From assembly GCA_019009955.1 (NCBI GenBank), contig CM032230.1:20355501-20419500 (forward strand): a stretch of DNA of 64,000 nt, given 5' to 3'. The notes beneath the pieces are model-generated. The model was not told the DNA's origin. It made no database searches and saw only the letters and a list, made by a program, of their open reading frames with translations. Position 1 is the stretch's first letter. The number at the start of each line of letters is the position of its first letter. Source of the DNA: Riptortus pedestris (taxonomy: Eukaryota; Arthropoda; Insecta; Hemiptera; Alydidae). Of the stretch, positions 42,526-54,457 are shown in pieces. The translations under genes and the position numbers were made by a program.

Positions 42526-42950
42526 TATATATATGTTAACGCTCTAGTGTATTTTTGTTTGTTCGTTCCCAAACTCGTTTAAACGTTTTATGTAAAACTA
42601 AAGAACTTCGTTAATGGCAGAAATATGGTCAGTGGGAGGGGGGAGGGAGGTTTGAGGAAGGAATTTTGAAAATTCTTCATATCTCCGTTGTTATGCGTCT
42701 GACCTAAAAATTGTGTGGAACCAATCTTATTGTAAGCACCCACTCCTTATCAAGCCATTTTACAATAAGATGTTATATTATACCGTGCAAAACGGACTTT
42801 AGAATAAGCTGTAATAAACTGAACTGAAATCAGACTGATGGGAAAGCGAGGGAATCCAAAATATCTCCGTTATTATAAGTAGGTTCGACAAATCATAAAT
42901 AACTTATCTCGTTGAAAATTGAATTAGCCTTTAAAAATTCCTCATTCGTC
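42526..42950 (+). repeat. HINE 3'-half fragments
   Basis: GTTAACGCTCTAGTG, CTTCGTTAATGGCAGAAAT, CAGTGGGAGGGGGGAGG and TCTCCGTTGTTATGCG are in plus order. A second small piece with ATCTCCGTTATTATAAG lies near 42862. The terminal hairpin is absent. Confidence 0.6.
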
Positions 42951-43954
42951 TCTTATAAACAATAAGCTAATATATCATGATACATCATAAATAAATATAC
43001 CAAATCAAACTGAATTAAATATCCTAGGGAATAGGAAGTGAAGGTATGAGCTTGCCTTAGATGAAGCCCCTTCGAAGTCTGTGACTGAAGTTCGGGGCCG
43101 AAGAACAAATAATCTCGCCGATAGGTGATCGATATAGATGAATTGTTGGCCAGCTGCGATTTATTGTCAACAATCGATAAGATGAAAATGATCAGTTGCT
43201 TAGAGTCGGATCGATGAAGCGGCTGCCTTGCTTTGTTTGACGTGGACTCCACTTCCATTGTCCCCATTATCGTCAAATCCTCCATCGAAAGCTATTCATT
43301 TCAATTCATCGACTCAGAACCTGTTTTCGGATGATATAGCAGTGGAGGCTCTTTCCAATACAGTTTCTTTTTAGCTTTCGCCAACTCTCGATAGCCGTTT
43401 AGAGCAAACATTGACATTACAATTACGTAGGTTAACTATTGCTAGAGGCGATCGAATGAAGCACCTTGTAAAGATAAGGGTGATCCGATTGGATTCAAAC
43501 GGATTTACCGAGTTTGTGGTTTTGAATTGCTATCTCGTTCCCAGCAACTTGTTATTCCGGGGTAGGGACAGTGTAAGTAGTTCTCACAGATGCTTCTTAG
43601 GTCCGGTGTTTTCCCCGTCCTGTCAAGCCTCTTCAGAGTACTTGTGAGTCCATACCCTGAAGAAGCAGTTGAAATTATGAGCTCATGGATACTAGAATGT
43701 TTTATAGTCTTGTTTTGCTGTATATAGATTTAATTGCATTCCAAATTTAGTGTTTCGTGGAGTCAGGTTCCACAAGGCGCTTATAAAAGACCGTCTCCCG
43801 CTGCTGTGGAATCCGTCTTCTTTAACAGTAAAATGATGAATTATCAGAGAATTATAGCAGAGCTTACTTTAGCAACGAGTTCAGACGGATCTTAAAGGTC
43901 TTAGACTACCCAATTTCCTTTGTTCTTTCCTATTTTTTTGTATTCCTATACCTC
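42951..43954. other. GC-richer unique segment, no identified gene
   Basis: This is the least repetitive kilobase of the window. Short frames exist on both strands (minus 42953-43285; plus 43411-43647) but none carries a domain I know, and I see no convincing splice-site pair. CCATACCCTGAAGAAGCAG near 43652 is a repeat-type word. It could hold decayed exon sequence. Confidence 0.35.
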
Positions 43955-44990
43955 AAATGTTTTTTCGCCTTCGCTTTAGATACAAGCTGCTGTTGTTAAA
44001 TATTTACAGTTATTTTTCCATAATCTGAGTTCACCAGAGCTTAAAGTAAATTTCTATTATTCTTTTTATAAATGGTTTGCCATTACAACTAATAAAAAAA
44101 TATTTTCAGGCGAATAACGACGGTGAAATTTAAGTATTTAAATTTTACACAATCTCTAAGTCCTCTATCCTACTAAGGTACGTAAAATTTCGACCAAGAT
44201 CTTTCGATTTAGAAGAAACGTATAAATATCAAACATGGTAATAAATCAAATAAAATTAAAGTTAACTAAAGTGTGTGGGTGTATATGTATAGATACATTT
44301 GTACAGGTTTTGTCTTCTGCGATCGGTGGTCATTTGGGGACATTTTTAAAAAATTGCGTAATGGGACCAACCTTAAAAGCTGCTTTACCATGAGGGAGAT
44401 GTGTTAAGACGATATTGGTATATAACTATATTTTATATGATAGACATTTCACCAACAAGTACATCTTAACTATTCTGAAACGTCAGCTGCCATAAAACAT
44501 TATATGGTAGATTAGATTACACCAATATGATTTAATACCCGTTATGTTCAGACCACTCTGCTAAATAATAACAGTGACACATGCCTTGGGAAATGCTTAC
44601 AGACCGTTCTGCCAAAATGGCCAGACACACAAACACGAACATAACAGTGAAGATAAAATTTAGATCTCTCCCTCGGAATGAAGGCCTTCTCAATGTATCC
44701 GAATCTACTGCAGCGACAGAGAGCTGACTTCTTTGTAAGAGAAAAACATACTGAAAAAGTACAATCCATCATGGATTAATTCAGATAAATAATAATGATT
44801 AATTATAATTTATGAATTGAAAATATTGAATATTTTTAAAGTCCTCTTAATGCTATTAATTGGGACAGCTTATACAGACTACCATTTGTAATCAACAATG
44901 AATATTATTAGCAAATTTCCAAGAAGCTAATCAGGTTGGACTCCACGCAATTTTCTGTAATTGTCTTCAAATGCCCATCGATACTGCCAA
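43955..44990 (+). repeat. Segmental duplication, copy 2, with HINE empty site
   Basis: It aligns with 39090-39310, about 40490-40822 and 41466-41990 in order. Shared words include TAAGTCCTCTATCCTA, ATTCTGAAACGTC, CAGACCGTTCTGCCAAAATG, ATCTCTCCC-CGGAAT and AGAGAAAAACATACTGAAA. It lacks the HINE and the TA complex of copy 1. Confidence 0.65.
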
Positions 44991-45247
44991 GATGACGAAA
45001 ATGAGGTTTGTTAAAAATTTAATATAACGTATATAGTTCAAAACTGTGGCAAAGATCAAGAACTTCTGTTCTTCTTTAAAAACATATTTATTATTTAAAT
45101 CTCCAACAAGGAACTCCGTGATGAGCAGCAAGCTTGAAAAGCACAAGTATTTTAAATAGATGTTTTAAGGAAGAAAATCAGGTTTTGTTCTTAGGCCTAG
45201 TATGTCTCATTTTCAAACAATTTAAGAAGCGAGCCATCTATGGCTAA
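44991..45247. other. Spacer with a short HINE word
   Basis: GACGAAAATGAGG at about 44995 belongs to the HINE arm. The rest is unassigned. Confidence 0.4.
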
Positions 45248-45310
<63 letters not shown>

Positions 45311-45313
<3 letters not shown>

Positions 45314-46405
45314 TAGCTCAGATACCCGGCTTCGCCCGGGAATTCATTTGAGGCTGAATGGTGATGGTATTTTTTAGCAGGCTTTACATTGCACAATATT
45401 TTGACATTTACCCGTTCCAGTGTTTAGAATTGATACCCGTCGTTGCCGTGGATTTGCTAATAATAGAATATTTGTTCGATAAGGCTTCACTGTCCGATAT
45501 TTTTATATTTCCCGTCTCTTATACATGTAAATATGGTGAATTTTTATTTCAGGCCTCCCTTTTAACCCCCCTCCCGTTCGAACCTAAAAATTTTAATATA
45601 ACTTATAATCATGGAAGAATTAATGCTAATTGACATACCGAGCTTTGTTAAGTTCGGTTCAGCCGTTAGTGCCCAATAAAATTGTTGGCTCCCGCTAAAG
45701 TTTTAACGTATAACTCATTTATACCTAGGTATACGACAAAAGTGTATATAACAAAAGTTACTCCAAATAACAAAATGAACAACTTTTGTTATGTTTATAT
45801 TTGCGGAAAAACCAATAGGAAACGAAATATCGCTATTTTTAATTTCAGGCTTCCCTTATAACCCCTACTCCTGTCCGTCCATAGAAATTGTTGGTATGGC
45901 TTATTATAATGAAGGCTTCACTGCTAATACTCATACCGAGTTTTAATTAGATCGGTTGAGTCTTTTTTGGCAAATAATATTGTTGACTCCCGCTATAATT
46001 TTTAGCGTATAACGCATTTAAACTTCGGTATACGACAAAAGTGTATATAACAAACGTTACTCTAAATAACAAAATAAACAACTTTTGTTATGTGCATATT
46101 TGCCGAAATACCAATAGAAAACGAAATATCGCTATTTTTAATTTCAGGCTTCCCTTATAACCCCCACTCCTGTTCGCCTCAGAGAAAATTAATATAGCCT
46201 AAAGTCTAAGTTGGGTTAGTAGTAATACACATACCAAGTTTCATAAAATTCAGTTCAGCCGTTTATGCGTGAAAATGTAACAAACAAACAAACAAACAGA
46301 CACCAAAGAAACTAAATGCAGTTATGGTGTCTATGACATGTGAAACGAAAAGTTATCGTGAAATTTCGCGAAAAAAATCAATGTACAGAAAGAGGTTACA
46401 ATTTT
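45311..46405 (+). repeat. Family B dispersed element with ~299-bp tandem units, copy 1
   Basis: It begins right after a (TA)n with TACTAGCTCAGATACCCGGC and the hairpin CCCGGCTTCGCCCGGG. Inside, a unit containing AACAACTTTTGTTATGT, CCAATAGGAAACGAAATATC, TTAATTTCAGG and CCCTTATAACCCC repeats with a period of about 299 bp. It ends with TTCAGCCGTTTATGCGTGAA, an (AAAC)n tract, ACACCAAAGAAACTAAATGC-type sequence and GAGGTTACAATTTTATA, again at TA repeats. No protein is encoded. I cannot place it in a named superfamily. Confidence 0.7.
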
Positions 46406-48035
46406 ATATATATAACATGCATACATATATATATACGCCGTTAAAGTTGGTTACTTTGCACCACTTTGTCTTATGCATTGGGAATCCTCTACTTCTGTCC
46501 TCATAAGGTTATTACAGATTTGTATTAAATTGACACCACCGTTTTCAATTAAGAAGTAGTGCAAATCTAGAGGCGAAATATACTTTGTATTTTAACAGCA
46601 TGTGGAATCAATATTCTTAAAAGCTGTAACTGTCGAGGTACTGGGATTACATAAAAAATTATTTGTATATGAAAATGCAGTATTTATAAAAGTACAACCA
46701 CCCTTTGAAATGGGCTTCATGTCTGGGATAGTGTTTTAATTTCCAATTATAACAACCATTCAATTACGTTAGATAATTATTTGTAGGAGGCATATATATC
46801 CCTTGTTATACGTTGTATATAGTGATACCATGCGCGAGTTTTCTCAAATAAGAAACCCCTGGCCTCTAGGCTAGTCATTATAGTTACAGCTACTGTTTGA
46901 TAGCGGTGGCTTTTGCTGGGACCGTAGGCCCCCAACTGCTCCTGATTCATTGTTATCGGTTGTGACGCTGATACCTTCTCTCTCGTTCAGTGGGAATCCG
47001 CTGCCTTTGGTGTCAAGAAGTTGTTGCTTTTTTGCTGCAGTAAGCTCGTATTTCAGAACTTAAAACTCAAGCCCTTTCTCTCAGTGTTCCAAAGGTAATT
47101 ACAATATTTATTATTATACATTTATTTGTAATTATTCTGTCCTGCGCATATCTGAATCCACCAGGATCTACTTTCTTTATTTTTATCTATGAATTCTGCT
47201 TTATACTACAAGAAAAGTTGGCTAATAGGCGGGTCACATTTCAGTTATTAATTTAGGCTTCTTTGAAAAGTTATTAATTATATTTATTTATGTCTTCATC
47301 TAGGGAGTCAAACTAAAGCCATACTATATATCATATCATTTTGTGTTTTGTCTAGCTTGAGCCATCATTTCTACTCCGCATAGCAGAATGAATCCTTCCC
47401 ATGGGTGGAAGATATCGGAAACTTAAATGTATGTCCCGGAGGACACCCACTCTTTTCCTCAGTCCCTTTGTTTGACATTTGCCCGTTTCTTCTAGATAGC
47501 GGGGAGTTGCTTGACTCATCCCCCGAATGTACAGTCACGCAACACAGTAGAAATTTGGATCATAGGAATAAATTCTACAAGTCTGACATTAGCCTTCCAG
47601 AAAAATATGGCTCAATTAGATTTGCCAATTTTTTTTCCCAAATAACGGAACTTTTTTGAAGTACTGATGATTCGTTTTCCTTCCACCCCGTTAATATTTT
47701 CCTCCACGCTTCCACAGACCCTTAACATCCTCAATTGTCAGAATTCAAAGATGTTTGCCAGGCAAATATAAGACAGTATCAATATTGAAAACCCAAGAGC
47801 TTCTTAAGAAATAGACAAAGCCTAAAATCAGATCAACTCCTTTAGGCCTCCCTCATTTATTCATTTCATATAACTCTATATAAATTACGTAGTTCGAAAT
47901 ATTTAATGCAATAATTTACAAAAAGAGAACTTTAGGAATTTAACAAGTGTAGGATAGTCATCTTCTATCACATTTATTGGTGGTATGACTATAAGTTTAA
48001 TAAAGACTAACAATTGAGACAATTAGAGCATTAAG

Positions 48036-48082
<47 letters not shown>
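46406..48082. other. Unique segment, TA tract at the end
   Basis: 46840-47100 is somewhat GC-richer and unassigned. An 84-codon plus frame at 47405-47659 is not recognised. Near 48003-48082 a decayed minus HINE arm (ACAATTAGAGCATTAAGACA) leads into (TA)n. Confidence 0.4.
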
Positions 48083-48085
<3 letters not shown>

Positions 48086-48699
48086 GAGCGTCGATTATCC
48101 GAACGTTCGATTATCGGAACCTGTCTTTTTTTATGTGTAATTTTAATTAAAGTGATCATTTAATTTACATATTGGTGTTTCAATTATTGTTACTTTGAAT
48201 ACAATTAAACAAAAATAAAATTATTTTTCTCAGAGCGTCTATAACGGAAGCCATCATTAATTATTTCTCAGAAACTGATTCGCTACATATTTGTATCTGG
48301 TTCAATGTGTGTTCAATGAAATTAGACGTTGAATACGGCATTGGTTTACTTAGAACTGTATACACTACCTAATTTGTTCATTGCATTAGATTCTGTGAAA
48401 CCCTTTCCGTTCATATAACTGGTTGTGGATAGCTTACTTTCAGTTTCAAACCGTTCTTTGTGAGGTGTACATTGTATTTGTATTGTACATGTAGCTCAAT
48501 TAGACAACTTATACATTTCATAACACTCGTTTCTTCACTATGCTCATACGTACTATGTTTAAATAAATAAACAAACCCTTTTTTTTACGAAGTTATTTTA
48601 GATCTCCCTTTTCCTTATTATTTATAAGAAAATAAATAAAAATTTTGATTATCCGAACCACCTCTGACAACATTAGTTCGGATAATCGACGCTCTACTG
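48083..48699. mobile_element. pogo/Tigger-type MITE, 617 bp
   Basis: The terminal inverted repeats share AGCGTCGATTATCCGAAC (about 48087-48104 and, inverted, 48676-48693), flanked by TA on both sides within TA tracts. TTCGATTATCGGAAC repeats just inside the left end. Such ends and a TA target site are typical of pogo-like Tc1/mariner relatives. The interior is AT-rich without transposase coding. Confidence 0.75.
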
Positions 48700-49344
48700 T
48701 ATATATATAATTCGTATGAGCATAACAGTGATGGCAAAATTTGCGAAATGTTTTGAGCAACCTCGGTAGATGTACAGTTCAAGATGTCAGGAGCGCTATA
48801 GTGACAAGACAGCGCATTAAAGAGATTCCAGACCAGATTAAAGAACATCGTAACAACTACAGACATTTATTTCTCAAGTTATGAATTCATATTTTTTTTA
48901 ATAATGATAAAATTATACGAAATATGTGCATCTACAAGTCTTAATAGTCCAAGAGTAAACCGGAACGAACTCTGTTCTTGCTGGTTACTCTTTTGCTGTC
49001 TCTCGCCTGTAAATTTACAACATGAAAACTCCTTCGCCATACACAAAAACCAAGTGAAAAATGAAGATTACAAGTCACCTGTTTGGCGTTTTGCCAACGA
49101 AATCAGAGAATGAATTACAGGTCTCGCAAATTAACACGAAAGCTCTAGGATGGGATTGTTTATGTATAATATTTTTTATTGGATATTTATTAATAACTTT
49201 AAACCTTATGCATATTCTTTTTATCGCTATCTGTGTTCCGTATTTATTTAACTTGAGATAATTAAAAATACATTATGAAATGTTCAAATTACAAATAGGC
49301 TACATATCGTTTAAAATAAATTTCAATTTATCTGCACTGAGAGT
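48700..49344. other. AT-rich spacer, nothing recognised
   Basis: Short plus frames (48904-49113, 49061-49261) show no motif. Confidence 0.45.
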
Positions 49345-49990
49345 CTCAATTTTCCTTATTTAATCAATTTTACAAATTGACAATGTGATAATAATTTCCG
49401 TCTCCAACCATAGATTTGATCATTAGTTAATTTTGTAATTTGACTTATAATAACAATATTTAAGCGGTACATAAATTCACTTCTCGAATGCCGAGAGTTA
49501 GAAATTCTAAATAATTAATATTGGTAATAAGTGGTTAAGTCAAGTGTACTCGTTTGGTCATGCTAAGTGAACCATTTCTGTCTACAATGACACTCAACTG
49601 GCTTTAGTACACTTAACATACATCAACCAGAGTTATGGTTGATAAATTTAAATAAATTTCCCTTAATTTAATCAATTTTACAAATTAACAATCTGATAAT
49701 AATTTCAGTCTCCAACCATAGTTTTGATCATTAGTTAATTATTTAATTTGACTAATAATAATAATAATTATATTTAATATTTAATTGTTACATAAATCCA
49801 CTTCTCTAGTGCCTAGAGTTGGAAATTCTATTTCCAAAACTAGGCACTAGAGAAATTTGCTTATTTAATTATTAATTTTGGTACTCTTTGCTTAAGCCAT
49901 GTACTACATTGTTTGTTCACATTAAGTGAATCTTATTTCTGTCTATAATTACCCTCAACTGACCCTAGGACACTTAACATACTTTAACCC
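49345..49990 (+). repeat. Tandem duplication of about 308 bp
   Basis: Two units (about 49345-49655 and 49656-49990) share TTTAATCAATTTTACAAATT, ATAATTTC-GTCTCCAACCA, GATCATTAGTTAATT, TACATAAAT-CACTTCTC and ACACTTAACATAC in order. They are moderately diverged. Confidence 0.75.
49802..49854. repeat. 53-bp hairpin in the second tandem unit
   Basis: TTCTCTAGTGCCTA at 49802-49815 pairs with TAGGCACTAGAGAA at 49841-49854, with an inner TTGGAAAT/ATTTCCAA pair. The first unit has only the left arm in decayed form (CTTCTCGAATGCCGAGAG), so the hairpin arose after duplication. Confidence 0.65.
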
Positions 49991-50020
49991 GAATAAAGAA
50001 TCTTTGAATGATATACAAAG

Positions 50021-50025
<5 letters not shown>

Positions 50026-50085
<60 letters not shown>
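50026..50085. repeat. (TA)n(TG)n microsatellite
   Basis: TA repeats pass directly into TG repeats. Confidence 0.85.
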
Positions 50086-50086
<1 letters not shown>

Positions 50087-51107
50087 ATGAATATAAATCT
50101 TTAATTTATATACATTCACAACATAATTGAAGGTCCCTGGCAACGCCCAAGTATTTATGCAACAATAAATAAATAAATAAAAAAAATTGTAAACCATTGA
50201 TCTAAGAATGATGGGCATTTTGACCAAGTTAAAAACTTTTGTGTGTCAATTTTAAGCATTTCCAGAGTATGCTCCGCAATCTAGAAGGAGCACATAGAAG
50301 ACGACCTAATTTGTATTTTATTGATGAAATTAAAATTTTAAATTTGTTTATAGCATATATGGGATTTGTAACTTCCTTATATTGTAATATTGTACCTATT
50401 ATATCATGGGGTGTATCACTTGAATAATAATAGATATGTACCAATGAAAAGAAACATCATTGAAGGCAAGGCACTAGTAGTCGCAACTGTTATTCGTAAC
50501 GAGAAAACTCATAAATAGTCTCATTTGAATTTATTAGGCCTACTTACTAGGGCTAATAAATTTTCCCGATCTAAGACCAAGGAAACCCTTTAATATATTG
50601 CCGGCATTAATCAGACTAGAGAATTCCATTTTATGTTCCCCAAGAAATACGACGTGTCGGAAAGGGGTTCAACTCTTTACCCACAAAATAAAACCTTTGT
50701 TTACGAGTCACGATACATTCTTGGGCCAGATCGTAGTTGCCAATGAATCCACCAAAGTTTGGGGGTGGAATTTTGCTCTAAAGCAGCAATACCTCGGAAA
50801 CGACACTCGTTCATCTTAAGTTTAAATTATCAAACTACAATATGTTGAAGAATTACAGTTGATGATCCCAGAGAACTTAATACTTCTGCACAATATCTTC
50901 TTTTGATATACTGACTGTCAAAAATCTCAAAACTAATGAGCCATAACAAAGCATACACACCATCAGAATGGATTCTGCCAAACAGTAATTTTTCGCTTCA
51001 CCTTTAATTGATGATTTTCGTTGCGCAGAAGAAATGAACAAAAAAATAATTTAAACAGTATTTCAGGTTATGAAGACTAATCATTCTCATAATGTGAACA
51101 ATATTTA
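50086..51107. other. Spacer, nothing recognised
   Basis: Frames at 50239-50427 and 50598-50819 are unrecognised. No repeat partner is found. Confidence 0.45.
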
Positions 51108-51715
51108 AGAAGTCCGTCACGCATACGTTGCGTATACTATGCAGATTTACCACTTGTTGAATGACACACTATTGATCTCTTCTACCAATATATTTCCATT
51201 AATAAATTAAAATCCGGTAATCGGAAGTGGGGATTTACTGAAGGTTAAATACAATTAAGTAGGAATAACTCTCTTAATATTTAAGCTAATTAAAGTGCAT
51301 CATTAGCTTAACAAGATAGACTCTGTATCAATTTTCTATACGACTCCATAATAACAGATATTTTGAAATCGAATTTTAGCCATTAACGACTATGAGCATT
51401 GGCCTTTAATAAAACTGAAATGTTGACTATTGAAAAGATGAAATAAACATATTCGAGAAAAGAACTTAAAATCTGAATTGTTGACGTCATCTCAAAACAC
51501 TTCCACTGGTTGGATTTCAGCAGTTAACGAACTTGATCTTAAGTTTCAAAAGAAAAACGTTTAAATATCAAATTTGGTAACGATCAAAGAAAAATGTCGA
51601 CCGCAAGTTCCGTCATCTCCTGGGTAGGATCAATGGCCATTTAAAGAACATTTTCGGAAATCGCGTCATTGGTACAACTTATTTATATGCTTTAATGAAA
51701 TAATATATAAAAACA
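51108..51715 (-). mobile_element. HINE-2 element, decayed, core lost
   Basis: The hairpin end (AAGTCCGTCACGCATACG, with GTTGCGTATACTATGCAGA following) is followed by HINE-2 blocks and GGATTTCAGCAGTTAACGAA. GTAACGATCAAAG comes next, then without any (TA)n the 5' arm (CTGGGTAGGATCAATGGCCA, ATCGCGTCATTGGTACAAC). The palindrome is gone. Confidence 0.6.
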
Positions 51716-51799
51716 TAGCTTTGAATTGTGAGCCGACGTTATTCTTTCATCCTCAGTGGATTTAAATGACAAAAAGAAGCAAATTAATTATAAAGAATC
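51716..51799. other. Spacer
   Basis: Nothing recognised. Confidence 0.4.
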
Positions 51800-52030
51800 A
51801 TTATTATTAGTATTTATTAACGTCCAGTTCTTGATGCTATGGGTAATTGGGATGGGTTGTCTACAGGTTACCAGCCTTTTCTATCCAGGTTGGGACTGAG
51901 GATTTTATTTTATGAGTTCATCAAGAAATTAATTCCAGTTATCTAGGCGAAAATCGAACTCACCACTCTAGGTTTGACATGTGAGATTAAGACCAACGCT
52001 TTAACTCACATGGCTTACATCTTGCCCTTA
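51800..52030 (-). repeat. SINE copy (minus), near full length
   Basis: TATTTATTAACGTCC (tail), GGGTTGTCTACAGGTTACCA, GGTTGGGACTGAGGATTTTA, AATCGAACTC (B box on the minus strand) and CGCTTTAACTCACATGGC (A-box region) are in inverse SINE order. Confidence 0.75.
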
Positions 52031-53134
52031 TATTTTGACATAAGAAAGTGTCTTCCATAATATAAAGTCGGTTCACCACCTTAGCAATACAGGCTGGGTT
52101 TTACATTCATAACCAGGTTTAGAAACTTTGTTCACACGTTCAATTCGAGTGATAAATAAATTACTGCACTTGTTAAGTTGTCGCCAGTAATGAAATCCAA
52201 GAGTTAACTTTCCATCCGCATTGAAGACCAATTGTTAACTTCCTGCCTGCAATTATCTCCAAGGCTTAATTTTATATTCGTAATGAGACCAAAGATTTAA
52301 CTTTATGACCGTAATGAAAACCACAACCCTACTTTTTAACTGCCATGGGGTAGAAGTGTTAAAATTCCTTTCTCAGCGCAAGGACTTGACAAATTCCTTC
52401 ACATATCTCAGACGATTTGGCTTCATACGAGGGACGATATAAAAGTTTTGCAACTGAGGCATAAACAAATTTTAAATCATTAAATCCTTTTTTTGTTCTT
52501 GATTACTTGTCAATATCCAGTGAGTTCAAGTTTCAGTACCGAAGGATAATAAATATTTGTGTAAAGAAGGACATTCTGAAAAAAACCATTTTTGAGAGAA
52601 TGGTGAATGTATAGTATATTATCGTGTTAGCCCTTTTTTTTCTACAGTCAGTAGGTGCTACAATGGAAATATGGCACAATTTCAGAAATATATATATTTT
52701 TTCGCTCTCAAACCAGGCTATAAAACGCTCCATATTTTCAAGCCCCTCCCCATACATTTATACTTTCTGGAACTGAGGCAGCAGTTCGACAAGGCTTCCC
52801 TAATCTCATGGCCTCTAATTTTTCTTCTTTTCCTATGAAGTCATATTGAGACCTCCTCGAAGTCTGCTCCCCTTCAATATCTCTTAACATCTGACTCAAG
52901 GATTAACTTTTCGACACGATTAGGCGCTGAAATAGAGACGGACAACGCTCATAATACTTTTCATGGAATTTATTGTTCATTAAAATTAAAAATAGGTTAT
53001 ATAATTCATTAAAATTACAAGCCATATTTGAATTAATTTAAATTAGACTTTGGTAACACAAACAAATTGGTGAAACTCTTTTTATTATTTTTACCTAATC
53101 TCTATGTAATCTTTTCCATGAAATTAACAAAACA
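52031..53134. other. AT-rich spacer, nothing recognised
   Basis: A 74-codon minus frame (52533-52757) has no motif. Confidence 0.45.
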
Positions 53135-53250
53135 TTACTTATTAACGTCCACTTTGTGCAACTAAGAATTTTATTTAATGAGTTGGTTACTAAATAAACA
53201 CCTCTTGAATTTCCTGGCTGGTAGGGGTTGATGTATAAATCCATGGTTGA
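53135..53250 (-). repeat. SINE copy (minus), 3' fragment
   Basis: TTACTTATTAACGTCCACTT and AGAATTTTATTTAATGAGTT match the inverted SINE end; the middle is rearranged. Confidence 0.5.
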
Positions 53251-53389
53251 AAAAAGGTTCCACACTTCCACTAGGTTTTAAATGTTAGAGCTAAATTTTG
53301 AGGTTCAGCCTGTTCGTTCACTAATACTCTGTTAAAATACAAGGCACACAAAATAGAAAAAATACGTTTTTTTCAAAATGAATTTAAAA
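53251..53389. other. Spacer
   Basis: Nothing recognised. Confidence 0.4.
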
Positions 53390-53985
53390 AAAATACGTCA
53401 CGCTTGAGCTGCGTTAACTAAGCGGATTTTGCCTTTTATCTCAAAACGTAAAAGTTCAATGAGAATAATGTTTTGTGTTTAGCCGTTAAATAATGTGCTA
53501 AATAATACAACATCATATTGTTAATATGTCATGAGTAAGAGTGGGGGGAGGGGTTACTGAAGGCCAAAAAGTAAAAAATGTAAATATCTCGGTTAATAAT
53601 CAAGATAGTGAAAAAACGTGCACAACCACATTTATGGAACATTACATTTTAAATAAGATTGAATCTATCTAACAATTTATTGATCAGATACATAATAATG
53701 GTGTTATTAAGGATTTTAGAAATTCCCCTCTCTAAACACCCCCTCCCACTGTCATAAACCAAGTTTACATAAAACTTTTAAATATCGAGTTTGGTAAGGG
53801 TTAAAAAAAACCTGCGACCGCAAGAGCGTTTACTGAGACAGACAGACAGATACACACACACAGTTTTGGACATACCTCGTCATCTCCTGGATAAGATCAA
53901 TGGACATTTGTCGACGTTTTTCGAAAATTATGTCGAGTACAATCTCAGTAGCTGATTTCCCTCGTGAGAAATCTGCTAAAACACA
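53390..53985 (-). mobile_element. HINE-2 element, decayed, core reduced to GACA/CA repeats
   Basis: ACGTCACGCTTGAGCTGCGT is the old hairpin end. GTCATGAGTAAGAGTGGGGG, TCTCGGTTAATAATCAAGAT, CCCCTCCCACTGTC, GCGACCGCAAGAGCG, a (GACA)n(CA)n tract, TAAGATCAATGGACATTTG and the end GATTTCCCTCGTGAGAAATC follow. Apart from the missing (TA)n the layout is complete. Confidence 0.65.
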
Positions 53986-54404
53986 ATAATAACCTTACTC
54001 ATAGCCATAAAAACAAATTTGTTGACAAAAGTTAAAAATACAATTAGTCATATCAGATTTTCCCCAAGAACTAAGAACTTTTCTAGAAAACATTACTTTT
54101 ATACAATGTACAACCTACAAATCTGCACACCCCTCCCCCCATTTACCCCAAAAAATCACTTCCTTTCTCTCTTTCTTCTGAGTTGTTAACTCAGAGGCAG
54201 GAGCGAATGGACATCGGCGAGATTTTTTGGGGCAAACTGGGAGGGATTTTAGATTTAAAAATTGTAAATTATATAAACATGAGTTTTAGAATCGTTCTTA
54301 GAAAAATGTGGTGTTCTGACTGTTGCATTGTTGAATTGTATTTTTAACTTATCTAAATATTTTGTTTTAAAAACGTTATTGTTGTTTTTTTTTTTAAAAC
54401 CATG

Positions 54405-54457
<53 letters not shown>

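Noticed and set aside
42953..43285. 110-codon minus frame MEDLTIMGTMEVES in the least repetitive region
   Set aside because: No similarity I can recognise, no promoter or splice context; left as an unassigned region.
49345..49990. CRISPR-like array
   Set aside because: Only two long diverged units of about 308 bp, no short regular repeats or spacers; a eukaryotic tandem duplication.
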